Origin: Bacillota bacterium
GTDB lineage: Bacteria > Bacillota > Bacilli > Bacillales_A > Planococcaceae
Reading direction: 5' to 3'
Assembly: GCA_023405135.1 (NCBI GenBank)
Contig: JAEXYZ010000083.1
Coordinates: forward strand, 1 to 64,000
DNA length: 64,000 nucleotides
Shown here: in pieces, positions 1-7,777 of the stretch
How the letters are laid out: every line of letters starts with the position of its first letter
How positions within the stretch are numbered: position 1 is the first letter of the stretch
Translations under genes and position numbers: made by a program
The notes under the pieces: generated by a model
Seen by the model: only the letters and a program-made list of their open reading frames with translations
What the model was told of the DNA's origin: nothing
The model's database searches: none

Positions 1-10
1 TCTCCTCCAT
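1..10 (-). CDS. Possible 5' end of a gene running off the left edge
   Basis: On the minus strand an ATG at 10-8, followed by two GAG codons, lies seven bases downstream of GGGAGGC (24-18), a good ribosome-binding site. Only three codons are inside the window, so no product can be named. Confidence 0.35.
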
Positions 11-245
11 TAGTACAGCCTCCCAATAAACTAAATAATACTAGTTTACTAGAAGTATATTGAATAGTGAAAAAGTGTTCAAACCAAATGAGCAAATTCT
101 GTTGATTCTATTTTAGCGTTTACAAAAATATTACTATTTAAAATATGCATTTTTTTGCCATATTTATAATTGCTTTATAATTTGAGTTAAACTACACAAT
201 AATAAAGAAGAATAAAATAGTTTTAACTTAAAAGGATGTTATTAA

Positions 246-650
246 ATGATTACTTTTCGTGGAGATGCCCATAGAATATATCGCCGTATAAAAAATGCGT
301 CAAAAAGAATTGGAGACATTAAATTTTTAAAAGAAGTTGAAGAAATCCGTAATTTTTACCAAACGATTGATAGTTATGTATTAAAGCTTATTTATTATCG
401 AATGGTCAAAGAGAAAAGTGGTTCTGGTATTATTCCGAGTTTTGTTGTAGCGGTACCATGGATTCTTTTATTATCTTCTCGTAAATTGGAAAATATTCTT
501 TTTGCAAATGGTAGTAAAAATTGGATTATTTTTTTTAGTATTTATCTCATTTTTTTAACAGTAAGTTTAATTCTCCATTTTAGGGATAAGGCATGGGCTG
601 CATTTCATATTGAAATAATTCAGGATATAATAAATGAAAGAAAAGAATAA
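246..650 (+). CDS. Small membrane protein of unknown function
   Basis: A 134-residue protein with a basic, helical N-terminal half (about residues 1-55) and two hydrophobic segments at about 62-80 and 94-112. A short charged tail follows. The start ATG follows AAAGGATG at a normal distance, and a factor-independent terminator lies directly after the stop, so it is a single-gene unit. I do not recognise the family. The helical cytoplasmic part followed by a membrane hairpin is all that can be described. Confidence 0.6.
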   Translation: MITFRGDAHRIYRRIKNASKRIGDIKFLKEVEEIRNFYQTIDSYVLKLIYYRMVKEKSGSGIIPSFVVAVPWILLLSSRKLENILFANGSKNWIIFFSIYLIFLTVSLILHFRDKAWAAFHIEIIQDIINERKE

Positions 651-656
651 AATGAT

Positions 657-694
657 AAAGTCCGTCTCGTAATACTTGAGACGGGCTTTTTTAA
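657..694 (+). terminator. Terminator
   Basis: CCGTCTC and GAGACGG arms around a short loop, followed by a run of T. It closes the gene at 246-650. Confidence 0.8.
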
Positions 695-845
695 ATAATT
701 TATATTTAATCATTTTAGGAATTTATCAAACGGGAGATAATTAAATTAATAAACAAATTTTTACTATGTGGTAGAGATAAAGATAGAAAATTTGAAATAG
801 TAATTTTCGAATTTTAGTTGTATTTAATTGAGTAAGGAGAAATCA

Positions 846-2003
846 ATGAAAGAGATAAGTTATAAAATAAATCTAGCATTTTTAATTTTATTTTTCCTTA
901 TAATCTTTATTTCATTTTTTGAAGTTTATAATATTTTTAAAACATATGAAAATAATCGAAATTTGCAATCAAAATCTTTTGAAATTGCTAATACAGTTTA
1001 TCAATTAGAAGATTTAACATCTAAACTAAATAATTTAGGACAAAGGCACATTCTTGCAAAAAGCGACCAGGAAATGAATCGTTTTAACAAAGAAATAGAA
1101 AATACTTATCTTGCACTTGATAGTTTAATTAGAGAAATTGTTCTTGATATGGAACATAACGGAAATAAAGATAACATTACAGCTTTTATAGAATCATGGG
1201 AAAATTATTGGATAATCTATCAAAAAGCTATGGAACTTAGCAGGGAAAATAATGAAGTTGAATCAAAAAATTTGTTATTAAAAGCGGATAATGAATTTGA
1301 GCAACTAAATGTCTTATATATAGAACCGTTAGAGGATGAATATTACAAATCATTTACTGAGATTTTAGAAAGTCAAAATAAAAATTATGAAGGACTAATC
1401 TTAGTTGGGATCTTAATGCTTATCGTAGCTTTTGTTGGCTTTATTTTTGCGTATATTTATTTACAAAAAATAATAAAGGAATCAATCGGCTTAAGGAAGA
1501 AGCTGGAGTTTTTAGCTTATCATGATGAACTTACAGGTGTTCCAAATAGAAGAATGTTTCAGCAACAAGTGAATAAAGAAATTGAACATTCGAAAGGTAA
1601 ATTCGCTTTATTGTATTTGGATATGGATAAATTCAAATCTATAAATGATAAATATGGACATGAGATTGGAGATTTAATATTAAAAGAATTTTCAAAAGGA
1701 ATACAAAAATGTATTCGACAAACTGATATATTAGGAAGGCAGGGTGGAGATGAATTTACAGTTCTTCTTAAAGACATAAGCAAAGATAAGGTTATTGAAA
1801 TAGCAAATCGAATTATTCATTCCTTTAATGAGCCGGTAAGAATAGAAGGACAGATATTTCAAATTTCTACTAGTATTGGAATTGCTATTTATCCATTAAA
1901 CGGTAGAGATTATTTAACTTTGTTAAAGAATGCGGATCATGCTTTATATAAAGCAAAAAAGAAACGTAATTCCTATGTTATAAGTGATGTTACATATTTA
2001 TAA
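846..2003 (+). CDS. Membrane-bound diguanylate cyclase (GGDEF protein)
   Basis: Makes the second messenger c-di-GMP. The order is a transmembrane helix (about residues 9-30), an extracytoplasmic helical sensor region of about 150 residues rich in E, K and N, a second transmembrane helix (about 183-206), and a GGDEF domain that begins at HDELTGVPNRR. The active-site GGDEF is intact near residue 300. An RQTD inhibitory site lies five residues before it, so product feedback is likely. I placed the start at ATG 846 because AAGGAGA sits five bases upstream; a TTG at 828 would lie upstream of this site. No EAL or HD-GYP domain is fused. The signal sensed is unknown. Confidence 0.9.
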   Translation: MKEISYKINLAFLILFFLIIFISFFEVYNIFKTYENNRNLQSKSFEIANTVYQLEDLTSKLNNLGQRHILAKSDQEMNRFNKEIENTYLALDSLIREIVLDMEHNGNKDNITAFIESWENYWIIYQKAMELSRENNEVESKNLLLKADNEFEQLNVLYIEPLEDEYYKSFTEILESQNKNYEGLILVGILMLIVAFVGFIFAYIYLQKIIKESIGLRKKLEFLAYHDELTGVPNRRMFQQQVNKEIEHSKGKFALLYLDMDKFKSINDKYGHEIGDLILKEFSKGIQKCIRQTDILGRQGGDEFTVLLKDISKDKVIEIANRIIHSFNEPVRIEGQIFQISTSIGIAIYPLNGRDYLTLLKNADHALYKAKKKRNSYVISDVTYL

Positions 2004-2058
2004 TGTTGCATCAATATACAATTGCAGATAAAAAACTTTTTTGATTGGAGTGATTTAA

Positions 2059-2820
2059 ATGGAATTATCAGGTAACACAATATTAATTACAGGTGGAGCT
2101 TCAGGAATAGGGCTTGCCTTTGCAGAAAACTTTTTAAAGGCTGGTAACAAGGTAATTGTAGTAGGACGTCAAGAAAACAAGTTAGCTGTAGCAAAGGATA
2201 AGTTTCCTGACTTGTATACAAAAGTCTGTGATGTATCAAAAGAGGAAGAACGTATTAGGCTTTATGAATGGATTACAGAAAACTTTCCAGATTTAAATGT
2301 TTTAGTGAATAATGCAGGAATACAGCAAAGAGTGAATTTGTTAAACGCAAAAAATGATTGGGGTTATTACCAAAATGAAATTGCTATTAATGTTGAGGGA
2401 CCAATTCATTTGTCTATGTTGTTCATTCCACATTTAATGAAACAACAACAAGCTACCATATTAAATGTAACTTCAGGCTTAGCAATCCAGCCAGGAGTTT
2501 GGGTACCTATTTACAGTGCAACAAAAGCTGCTATGCATTCATTCACAGTTACTTTACGTCAACAACTAGAAAATACGAATGTTGAAGTGATAGAGGTATT
2601 ACCTCCAGCGGTTAATACTGATTTAGGTGGTGTTGGCTTGCATACTTTTGGTGCTCCATTAAATGACTTTATCCAGGCTATATTTGAGGGGTTAAAAAAT
2701 AATCAATTAGAAATTGGCTATGGTGGTACAGAAAAAAGGCTAACTGCTTCAAAAGAAGAGATAGATCAAGGAATGAAAAATGCTTGGCAAAGCTTTTTGA
2801 AAAATAATCCTGACTTTTAA
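2059..2820 (+). CDS. Short-chain dehydrogenase/reductase (DltE-like)
   Basis: A classical SDR of 253 residues, probably a cytoplasmic NAD(P)-dependent oxidoreductase. The cofactor motif TGGASGIG is near residue 12, NNAG is near 86, and the catalytic pair is in YSATK near 151, preceded by the serine in NVTSG. The C-terminal part resembles proteins annotated DltE, but no dlt genes are nearby and the substrate cannot be read from sequence. A good ribosome site (TTGGAGTG) precedes the ATG. A terminator follows, so it stands alone. Confidence 0.85.
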   Translation: MELSGNTILITGGASGIGLAFAENFLKAGNKVIVVGRQENKLAVAKDKFPDLYTKVCDVSKEEERIRLYEWITENFPDLNVLVNNAGIQQRVNLLNAKNDWGYYQNEIAINVEGPIHLSMLFIPHLMKQQQATILNVTSGLAIQPGVWVPIYSATKAAMHSFTVTLRQQLENTNVEVIEVLPPAVNTDLGGVGLHTFGAPLNDFIQAIFEGLKNNQLEIGYGGTEKRLTASKEEIDQGMKNAWQSFLKNNPDF

Positions 2821-2840
2821 AATAATATAATAGAGAAGTT

Positions 2841-2875
2841 AAAGTCCATTTCATGAATACTGAGGTGGACTTTTT
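2841..2875 (+). terminator. Terminator
   Basis: Arms AAAGTCCATTTCA and TGAGGTGGACTTT (two mismatches, G-U compatible) followed by T. It closes the SDR gene. Confidence 0.75.
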
Positions 2876-3026
2876 ATCATTATGAACTATCGGAAAATAA
2901 GATTATTTTTATGGAATATTCAGACAAAAGATTTGTTAACAACGTAAACAAATAGGTGTATAGTAAAATTATGATTTTTTATCTACATGGAGTAATATTT
3001 GGTTGAAATAAATGAACTCATATGAA

Positions 3027-3064
3027 TTGCTGCATCTGTGTTCCTGCGGTTATTCATCGCAAAA
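3027..3064. repeat. Copy of the TGCTCCTGC repeat family (divergent)
   Basis: Contains TGTTCCTGCGGTTATTCAT followed by CGCAAAA. This is close to the copies at 8819-8950, 16141-16180 and 18553-18589. It lies in the 380-base gap between the SDR gene and the symporter. It is more GC-rich than its surroundings and no gene reading fits it. Confidence 0.55.
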
Positions 3065-3146
3065 AACTTTATAATGACCAGGAGCCTGATTACCTTTGGC
3101 TCACAGAGGTTAGTTAGATATAGTGTAATTTCAATGAGGGGGGAGG

Positions 3147-3241
3147 GTTTCATGTTAACTAGTTTCAATAATAGCATTGTAGAAATAGATGTACCAAGTG
3201 TGATTGCAGCTTCGTTTCATGTTAACTAGTTTCAATAATAG
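3147..3241 (+). repeat. 28-bp direct repeats, 67 bp apart, over the symporter start
   Basis: Positions 3147-3174 and 3214-3241 are identical. Each contains the same ATG and first six codons of the downstream gene. The first copy follows a very strong ribosome site (GGGGGGAGGG) but its frame ends at TAG 3227-3229. The second copy opens the long frame but has no ribosome site of its own. The 67-base offset is not a multiple of three. Confidence 0.9.
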
Positions 3242-4205
3242 ACTCCAAAAATTAATGCCAATTTTAACACCATTAAGTTTAGTAATTGGTGTTTTAATAG
3301 AAGACGTTGGAGGACAATTATTATTTGTGGTACCGTGGCTTTTTGCCGTAATGACTTTCATAGGCAGTTTAAGTATGAATTTTCAAGGATTACGGAGCTT
3401 TACAAAATATCCAATTGTAATTTTGATTACCATTGCTTTTTTACATATCCTTATGCCGGTATGGGCGTATTTTGTAGCAACTATATTTTTTAATGATCAT
3501 CTATTGACAATTGGCTTTATATTATCAGTTGCAGTACCAACAGGGGTTACAAGTTTTATTTGGGTTAGTATTTGTAGAGGCAATATTCCACTTTGTTTGT
3601 CGATTATTTTAATTGATACGATTTTAGCCCCTATTATTTTACCATTATTAGTTCATGTTGTTGTTGGACAAAAAATCGAAATTGAGACAATGTCTATTAT
3701 GCTTGATTTACTCTGGATGATTTTATTACCATCTATCGTAGGTGTATTAGTAAACGAGTGGACAAAAGGAAATGTAGTGAATACTGTTGTTAAGACTCTC
3801 GCTCCATTTCAGAAAATAAGTTTGTTTTTAATTGTGATGATTAACGGTAGTGTAATTGCACCATATTTAAAAGACATTACATGGGAAACAGTTGGTATCA
3901 TTTTTGTTGTATTACTTTTATCAATTTCAGGCTACGTAATCTGTTTAGTACTAGGTCATTACCTATTTAAAAATCCTAGTATTATTACGACAGTAGTTTT
4001 CACAGGCGGCATGCGAAATATCTCGGTTGGTGTTGTTATCGCAAGTACTTACTTCCCAGCAAAAGTAGTGATGCCTGTAGTATTTGGTATGTTATTTCAG
4101 CAAGTGTTAGCATCACAATTTAATAGAATAATTGAAAAATATAAGATGAGATATTTTATAAAGTTGGAGGAATCGGGTCAAATGGGAAGAATTTCTGCCA
4201 ACTAG
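3219..4205 (+). CDS. Bile acid:sodium symporter-family transporter
   Basis: An integral membrane protein of about 328 residues with eight to ten hydrophobic segments. It is of the bile acid:Na+ symporter type, with features such as PTGVTSF in the first half and FTGGMRN in the second. It probably imports or exports an organic anion with Na+. I place the start at ATG 3219 because it repeats the ATG that carries the ribosome site at 3152. A leading 25-codon reading frame (3152-3229) overlaps this start, so translation may depend on coupling. A hairpin terminator follows the stop. The substrate is unknown. If the duplication abolishes translation, the gene is silent. Confidence 0.75.
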   Translation: MLTSFNNRLQKLMPILTPLSLVIGVLIEDVGGQLLFVVPWLFAVMTFIGSLSMNFQGLRSFTKYPIVILITIAFLHILMPVWAYFVATIFFNDHLLTIGFILSVAVPTGVTSFIWVSICRGNIPLCLSIILIDTILAPIILPLLVHVVVGQKIEIETMSIMLDLLWMILLPSIVGVLVNEWTKGNVVNTVVKTLAPFQKISLFLIVMINGSVIAPYLKDITWETVGIIFVVLLLSISGYVICLVLGHYLFKNPSIITTVVFTGGMRNISVGVVIASTYFPAKVVMPVVFGMLFQQVLASQFNRIIEKYKMRYFIKLEESGQMGRISAN

Positions 4206-4212
4206 TAAAAAC

Positions 4213-4258
4213 AAGGGTGTTAGCTCCAAAACAAAACAAGGAGTTAACACCCTTCTAA
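4213..4258 (+). terminator. Strong terminator
   Basis: AAGGGTGTTAGCTCC pairs with GGAGTTAACACCCTT, followed by a T-rich stretch. The roughly 300 bases from here to 4567 hold no gene I can support. Confidence 0.8.
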
Positions 4259-4566
4259 TTTAGTTAAAAGTACAATCTTTTCTCATAAAGGTGCTGAATT
4301 ATGAGTTTGTTAAAAATAACCAATTTTATTCCGATTCAGAAGTTTTGTGGTGGGGATGAGCTAGGTTAATTTTCTTAAGAGGATTTTTTACTTACTATAA
4401 TTCTTTTAGTATTCTCGTCTTTTCACTTTTATCGAATTATCGTAAGCAATTTTAGTATATGTAATATCGTAATAAAGACTTAGATATAAGTTTATATATT
4501 GTTGAAAGTAAAGGGGGAGAATCTTAAAGAAAATGAATACATTAATATAAAAAAAGGGGAATTACC

Positions 4567-4803
4567 ATGCTGCTAAAAATTTATAAAATCATTCACATTT
4601 TATGGACTGGGATATTCGCTTTTTTCATCTCCATCCCTATTCTAGAACGAGGTAGTATGCAAAGGGATGTTATAGACGATGCTTTATTTATAGCGTTATG
4701 GATAATAGGAGTATTATTTTTATTTAATAAAAAGCTTATGAAGTTTGGATTTATACTAACATTACTGCCCTTAATATTTGCGATCCTCCCTTATATATTA
4801 TAA
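4567..4803 (+). CDS. Small three-helix membrane protein
   Basis: 78 residues, almost entirely hydrophobic, with segments at about 10-25, 38-52 and 58-76 and short charged connectors. It follows AAAAAGGGGAATTACC, which serves as the ribosome site. I do not recognise the family. It is upstream of the ArsR-controlled pair but separated from it by that pair's own promoter, so it is probably independent. Confidence 0.55.
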   Translation: MLLKIYKIIHILWTGIFAFFISIPILERGSMQRDVIDDALFIALWIIGVLFLFNKKLMKFGFILTLLPLIFAILPYIL

Positions 4804-4816
4804 GAAGCATTGTAGT

Positions 4817-4873
4817 TTGACATAACACCTTTAGGTTATATATTATCTTTATAACACCAAAAGGTTACATATT
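4817..4873 (+). promoter_or_regulatory. Promoter with two repeated operators for the SRPBCC-ArsR pair
   Basis: A -35 TTGACA (4817-4822) and a -10 TATATT (4839-4844) are 16 bases apart. A 23-base element at 4822-4844 is repeated at 4851-4873 with few changes. Each element has an imperfect dyad ACC-N4-GGT with TAAC/GTTA flanks. The first copy fills the space between -35 and -10, and the second lies in the initial transcript. This suits autorepression by the ArsR protein encoded downstream. Confidence 0.65.
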
Positions 4874-4892
4874 AAAAAAGGAGCAAATAACA

Positions 4893-5321
4893 ATGACAAA
4901 TAATGAAAAAAATTTACCTGAAATTATTCAAACTGTAACGGTTCAGGCTCCAATACAAAAAGTATGGGATTATGTATCAACAGCTGAAGGTATTGCTGAG
5001 TGGTTTATGCCAAGTGATTTTCAACCGATGGAAGGTTTTACATTTACAATTCAATCACCATTCGGCCCATCATCATGTAAGGTGATTGAAATTGATGAAC
5101 CTAATAAAATTTCTTTTGAATGGGATACAGATGGTTGGGTCGTGACTTTTTTATTAAAAGAAATTGACAATGCAACTGAATTTACACTTATTCATGGTGG
5201 ATGGAAAGAAGAAGGTACAATTGTGCCAAAAGCTCAAAGACCAAACACTGAAATTCGCAATACGATGAATCAAGGCTGGGCTGGAATTGTACAAAAACTA
5301 AAACAAGTGGTGGAAGGGTAA
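4893..5321 (+). CDS. SRPBCC (AHSA1-like) domain protein
   Basis: A 142-residue START/Bet v1-fold protein of the activator-of-Hsp90 ATPase homologue type. Typical marks are the opening VQAPIQKVWDYVSTAEGIAEWF, here seen as VWDYVST and EWFMPSDF, and the C-terminal GWAGIVQKL helix. Such proteins bind hydrophobic ligands, and many are paired with an ArsR regulator as here. Its TAA shares one base with the ATG of the ArsR gene, so the two are translationally coupled. The ligand is unknown. Confidence 0.85.
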   Translation: MTNNEKNLPEIIQTVTVQAPIQKVWDYVSTAEGIAEWFMPSDFQPMEGFTFTIQSPFGPSSCKVIEIDEPNKISFEWDTDGWVVTFLLKEIDNATEFTLIHGGWKEEGTIVPKAQRPNTEIRNTMNQGWAGIVQKLKQVVEG

Positions 5322-5656
5322 TGTGCGCGGCCATACAAAAGTATGATGTTTTTCAAGCGATAGCAGATTCTACAAGGAGAAGAGTTCTTCATTTATTGTC
5401 TGAAAATAGCCAATCAATTGCTGAAATTTCAGCACATTTTGCTATTAGCAGAACAGCGGTTGTAAAGCATTTAAATGTGTTATCTGAAGCAGGGCTAGTA
5501 CGAGGAGAAAAGAATGGCCGTGAAAAAATCTATTTTTTACAACCAGAACCGCTAGAAGAATTAAGAGATTGGCTAAAATACTATGAACAATTCTGGAATA
5601 ATAAATTAACAAAACTGAAATTTGTAGTGGAAAACGATACATTAAATAATAAATGA
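5321..5656 (+). CDS. ArsR-family winged-helix repressor (SdpR/YceK type)
   Basis: 111 residues with a winged-helix domain: DSTRRRVLHLL, then the recognition helix ISRTAVVKHLNVLSEAGLV, then the wing GREKIYFL. The C-terminal WLKYYEQFWNNKL helix is typical of the non-metal ArsR group that pairs with SRPBCC proteins. No cysteine metal-binding box is present, so metal sensing is unlikely. It probably represses its own operon through the repeated operators at 4822-4873. A bidirectional terminator follows. Confidence 0.88.
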   Translation: MCAAIQKYDVFQAIADSTRRRVLHLLSENSQSIAEISAHFAISRTAVVKHLNVLSEAGLVRGEKNGREKIYFLQPEPLEELRDWLKYYEQFWNNKLTKLKFVVENDTLNNK

Positions 5657-5700
5657 TAATTCATTATAATCAATTGTAGCGAAATAATTTGCAACTGTAA

Positions 5701-5746
5701 AAAAGAATCTATTTTGGATGAACCCCTCCAAAATAGATTCTTTTAG
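5701..5746. terminator. Bidirectional terminator
   Basis: An 18-base perfect stem (AAAAGAATCTATTTTGGA with its complement) separates two convergent units. A-rich and T-rich flanks serve both directions. Confidence 0.85.
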
Positions 5747-5764
5747 TAATTTTTATTGTTCAAT

Positions 5765-6016
5765 TTACCACCAGAAGCCGCCAGCAAGAGCAATTCCAGC
5801 AATTGCACCAAGGGCGATTCCAATTCCTAAGCCACTTCTACCCCAGCCCCAGTAGCCAATGCCATAACCACCGAAATCACCATCAGGCATAATCCACACC
5901 ATGTTTCGTTCTACTTTAGTTATTGTTCCAACATGTCTTCGGCCACTTTTTTCTGTAATATGAACTCTTTTACCCATATAGCGACAACATTGATCGTATA
6001 CTTCATGAGGATGCAT
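5765..6016 (-). CDS. Small protein with a glycine-rich hydrophobic tail
   Basis: 83 residues. The N-terminal half is polar and looks like a small SH3-like or Lsm-like barrel (KRVHITEKSGRRHVGTITKVE). It is followed by a GYGIGYWGWGR segment and a glycine/alanine membrane-type helix ending in GGFWW. GGAGGGAAAACT precedes the ATG. Similar short proteins are common in Bacillales and unnamed. It may be a membrane- or spore-associated protein, but that is a guess. Confidence 0.6.
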   Translation of the reverse strand: MHPHEVYDQCCRYMGKRVHITEKSGRRHVGTITKVERNMVWIMPDGDFGGYGIGYWGWGRSGLGIGIALGAIAGIALAGGFWW

Positions 6017-6121
6017 AGTTTTCCCTCCTTTTTAATCTGACTGCTAATTAATATATGATTTTGTTTTAAGTTGACACGAGTTAATAGTCTAAGTCATATG
6101 CTAAATAAAAGGAGGAAATAG

Positions 6122-6796
6122 ATGCCAGTAGTTAATACTCTCCCCGAGTTTTATAAATTAAGTAAAATGTCTAAACAAAGCTTAAAAGAAAATCTAATGA
6201 AGGTTCACAGTGAAATTGAGAATCTAAGAAGTTTGTGGAAGGGTCCAGATATTCCCATTTACATTTATCCTTTAACAAAACATCGCCCCATTATCGATGG
6301 AATTGAAGCGAAAAAAAATGGGGTTACTTATAACAATGTGATATTTTTATTTATATCAGCGGAACTAGAGGCAAAAGAATTAACAGCATTGCTTGCTCAT
6401 GAGTACCACCATATTTGTAGACTTAATTATTTAAATAAAGCACCCCAGGAAATAGAATTAATTGATTCATTAATTATTGAAGGAATGGCAGAGTGGGAAG
6501 TTGAGAAATTGTATGGGGAACGATGGCTATCACCATGGACAAAACGATATTCTTTTGACGAAGTGAAGGCGTTATGGCAAAAAAGTTTTATTCCTAACTT
6601 ACACTTACAAGGTGTGAAAAATCATCATTCATTTTTATATGGAGATGAAAAGTTGGGGTTACCGAGGTGGATAGGGTATTGCTTGGGTTTTCGTATCATT
6701 GAATCTTACGTAAATAATGTTGGTCCTATAGAATCAAAATTCTTTTATCAAGTTTCTTCAGATAAAATTCTTGAAGGATCTGATTTTAAACTATAA
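6122..6796 (+). CDS. yjaZ: DUF2268 predicted zinc protease (YjaZ-like)
   Basis: 224 residues. The zinc-binding motif HEYHH (HExxH type) is near residue 92, inside ALLAHEYHHICRL. A downstream glutamate in IIEGMAEWEVEKLYG is suited to be the third ligand, as in DUF2268 peptidases. There is no signal peptide, so it is probably cytoplasmic. AAAGGAGG precedes the ATG. B. subtilis YjaZ is the nearest protein I recall. Its substrate is unknown. Confidence 0.8.
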   Translation: MPVVNTLPEFYKLSKMSKQSLKENLMKVHSEIENLRSLWKGPDIPIYIYPLTKHRPIIDGIEAKKNGVTYNNVIFLFISAELEAKELTALLAHEYHHICRLNYLNKAPQEIELIDSLIIEGMAEWEVEKLYGERWLSPWTKRYSFDEVKALWQKSFIPNLHLQGVKNHHSFLYGDEKLGLPRWIGYCLGFRIIESYVNNVGPIESKFFYQVSSDKILEGSDFKL

Positions 6797-6801
6797 AGAG
6801 T

Positions 6802-6850
6802 GCAAAGGTGAGGTCCAAAACGTCAATCGGGACACCCCTTTGCCTTTTAT
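6802..6850 (+). terminator. Terminator
   Basis: GCAAAGG and CCTTTGC at the base with AGGTCC/GGGACACC extending the stem, followed by TTTT. It closes the DUF2268 gene. Confidence 0.7.
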
Positions 6851-6888
6851 GATGTAATCGATTTCCTTAAATAAATGCTAACATAAAA

Positions 6889-7287
6889 TTAATTAGCTAG
6901 ATTTTGTATAATTTGAGAGACCATAAACACTAATAAACTAAAAATTATAGCAGCGAACATCAAATCAAGGGGTTCAAACACTATGAAACCTTGAACTATT
7001 CCAACAATTCCTATTATTAAAAAAAGTAATATAAACACATAAGAAATAGCTAAAGATAATTTAATTTTCCCTAAAATTCGTTGATCGGCTACAACATAAC
7101 TACTATTCCATCCATCATTTTTTTTATCAATTAAAAATCGAATAACTTGGTATCCTAAAGCAAGGGCACTTATCGTCCATATAATCCACAGTTTGTTCCC
7201 TGTAGTATAAGTAGAGTAACTCAAATATCCAGATGAGAAGAATAAATACAAATAAAAAATTAAGATTGTCCACTTTTTTGAACGCAT
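6889..7287 (-). CDS. Membrane protein paired with an Xre regulator
   Basis: About 132 residues with four hydrophobic segments (roughly 7-25, 32-54, 72-95 and 103-128). The start ATG at 7287 is eight bases after AAGGAG. A GTG at 7305 would be upstream of that site, so I rejected it. It lies some 20 bases after the stop of the regulator gene and is surely cotranscribed. The pairing of a small Xre repressor with a four-helix membrane protein is common in Bacillales. The function is unknown. Confidence 0.7.
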   Translation of the reverse strand: MRSKKWTILIFYLYLFFSSGYLSYSTYTTGNKLWIIWTISALALGYQVIRFLIDKKNDGWNSSYVVADQRILGKIKLSLAISYVFILLFLIIGIVGIVQGFIVFEPLDLMFAAIIFSLLVFMVSQIIQNLAN

Positions 7288-7308
7288 ACACATTTCTCCT
7301 TTCACTCA

Positions 7309-7527
7309 TCATTCTAGTTCATCATCAAAAAAGAATAATTTCTCAACGGGTTCGTTAAAGACAGAAGAGATCATTAATACAACGCCAATTGAAGGTTCAT
7401 ATTTTTGTTTTTCAATTGCAATAACGGTTTGTCTGTGTACACCAATTTTTTCTGCAAATTCTTCTTGGGTAAAATCAAACATCCTTCGATAAAGACGTAC
7501 ATTGTTCTTTACTTTGCCTTTTTTCAA
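7309..7527 (-). CDS. Small Xre-family HTH regulator
   Basis: 72 residues that are almost entirely one Cro/CI-type helix-turn-helix: RLYRRMFDFTQEEFAEKIG, then RQTVIAIEKQKYEPS, ending in PVEKLFFFDDE. The start is TTG 7527, placed five bases after AGAGGTGGG; an upstream ATG at 7557 has no ribosome site. The upstream stretch 7540-7585 repeats TGTAT/ATACA elements, suitable as an operator for autoregulation. It heads a two-gene operon with the membrane protein. Confidence 0.82.
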   Translation of the reverse strand: MKKGKVKNNVRLYRRMFDFTQEEFAEKIGVHRQTVIAIEKQKYEPSIGVVLMISSVFNEPVEKLFFFDDELE

Positions 7528-7777
7528 TTGTCCCACCTCTAATGTATACTGTATCATACAAAATGTATTAAAAACTATACATTTCAGAAAATTTTAACAT
7601 TAATTATGTGAAATTGTTGTTTTCCAATTAATTAACGAATGACTTAAACTTCATTTCACATTAAAATGGGAATTTAAATTTATAAAATTCAGAATATATT
7701 GACTTTTAATCTAGTAGTACATAAACTAATAGTTATATAAAAAACTATATTAAAAAAATAGGAAGGAAGTGAGTGGT

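Noticed and set aside
3038..3229. 63-codon ORF ahead of the symporter
   Set aside because: Its upstream half reads through a repeat copy; only the part from ATG 3152 has a ribosome site, and that is best explained as a broken start of the symporter.
4301..4369. 22-codon ORF between symporter and small membrane gene
   Set aside because: Weak ribosome site, no recognisable peptide and no terminator or partner.
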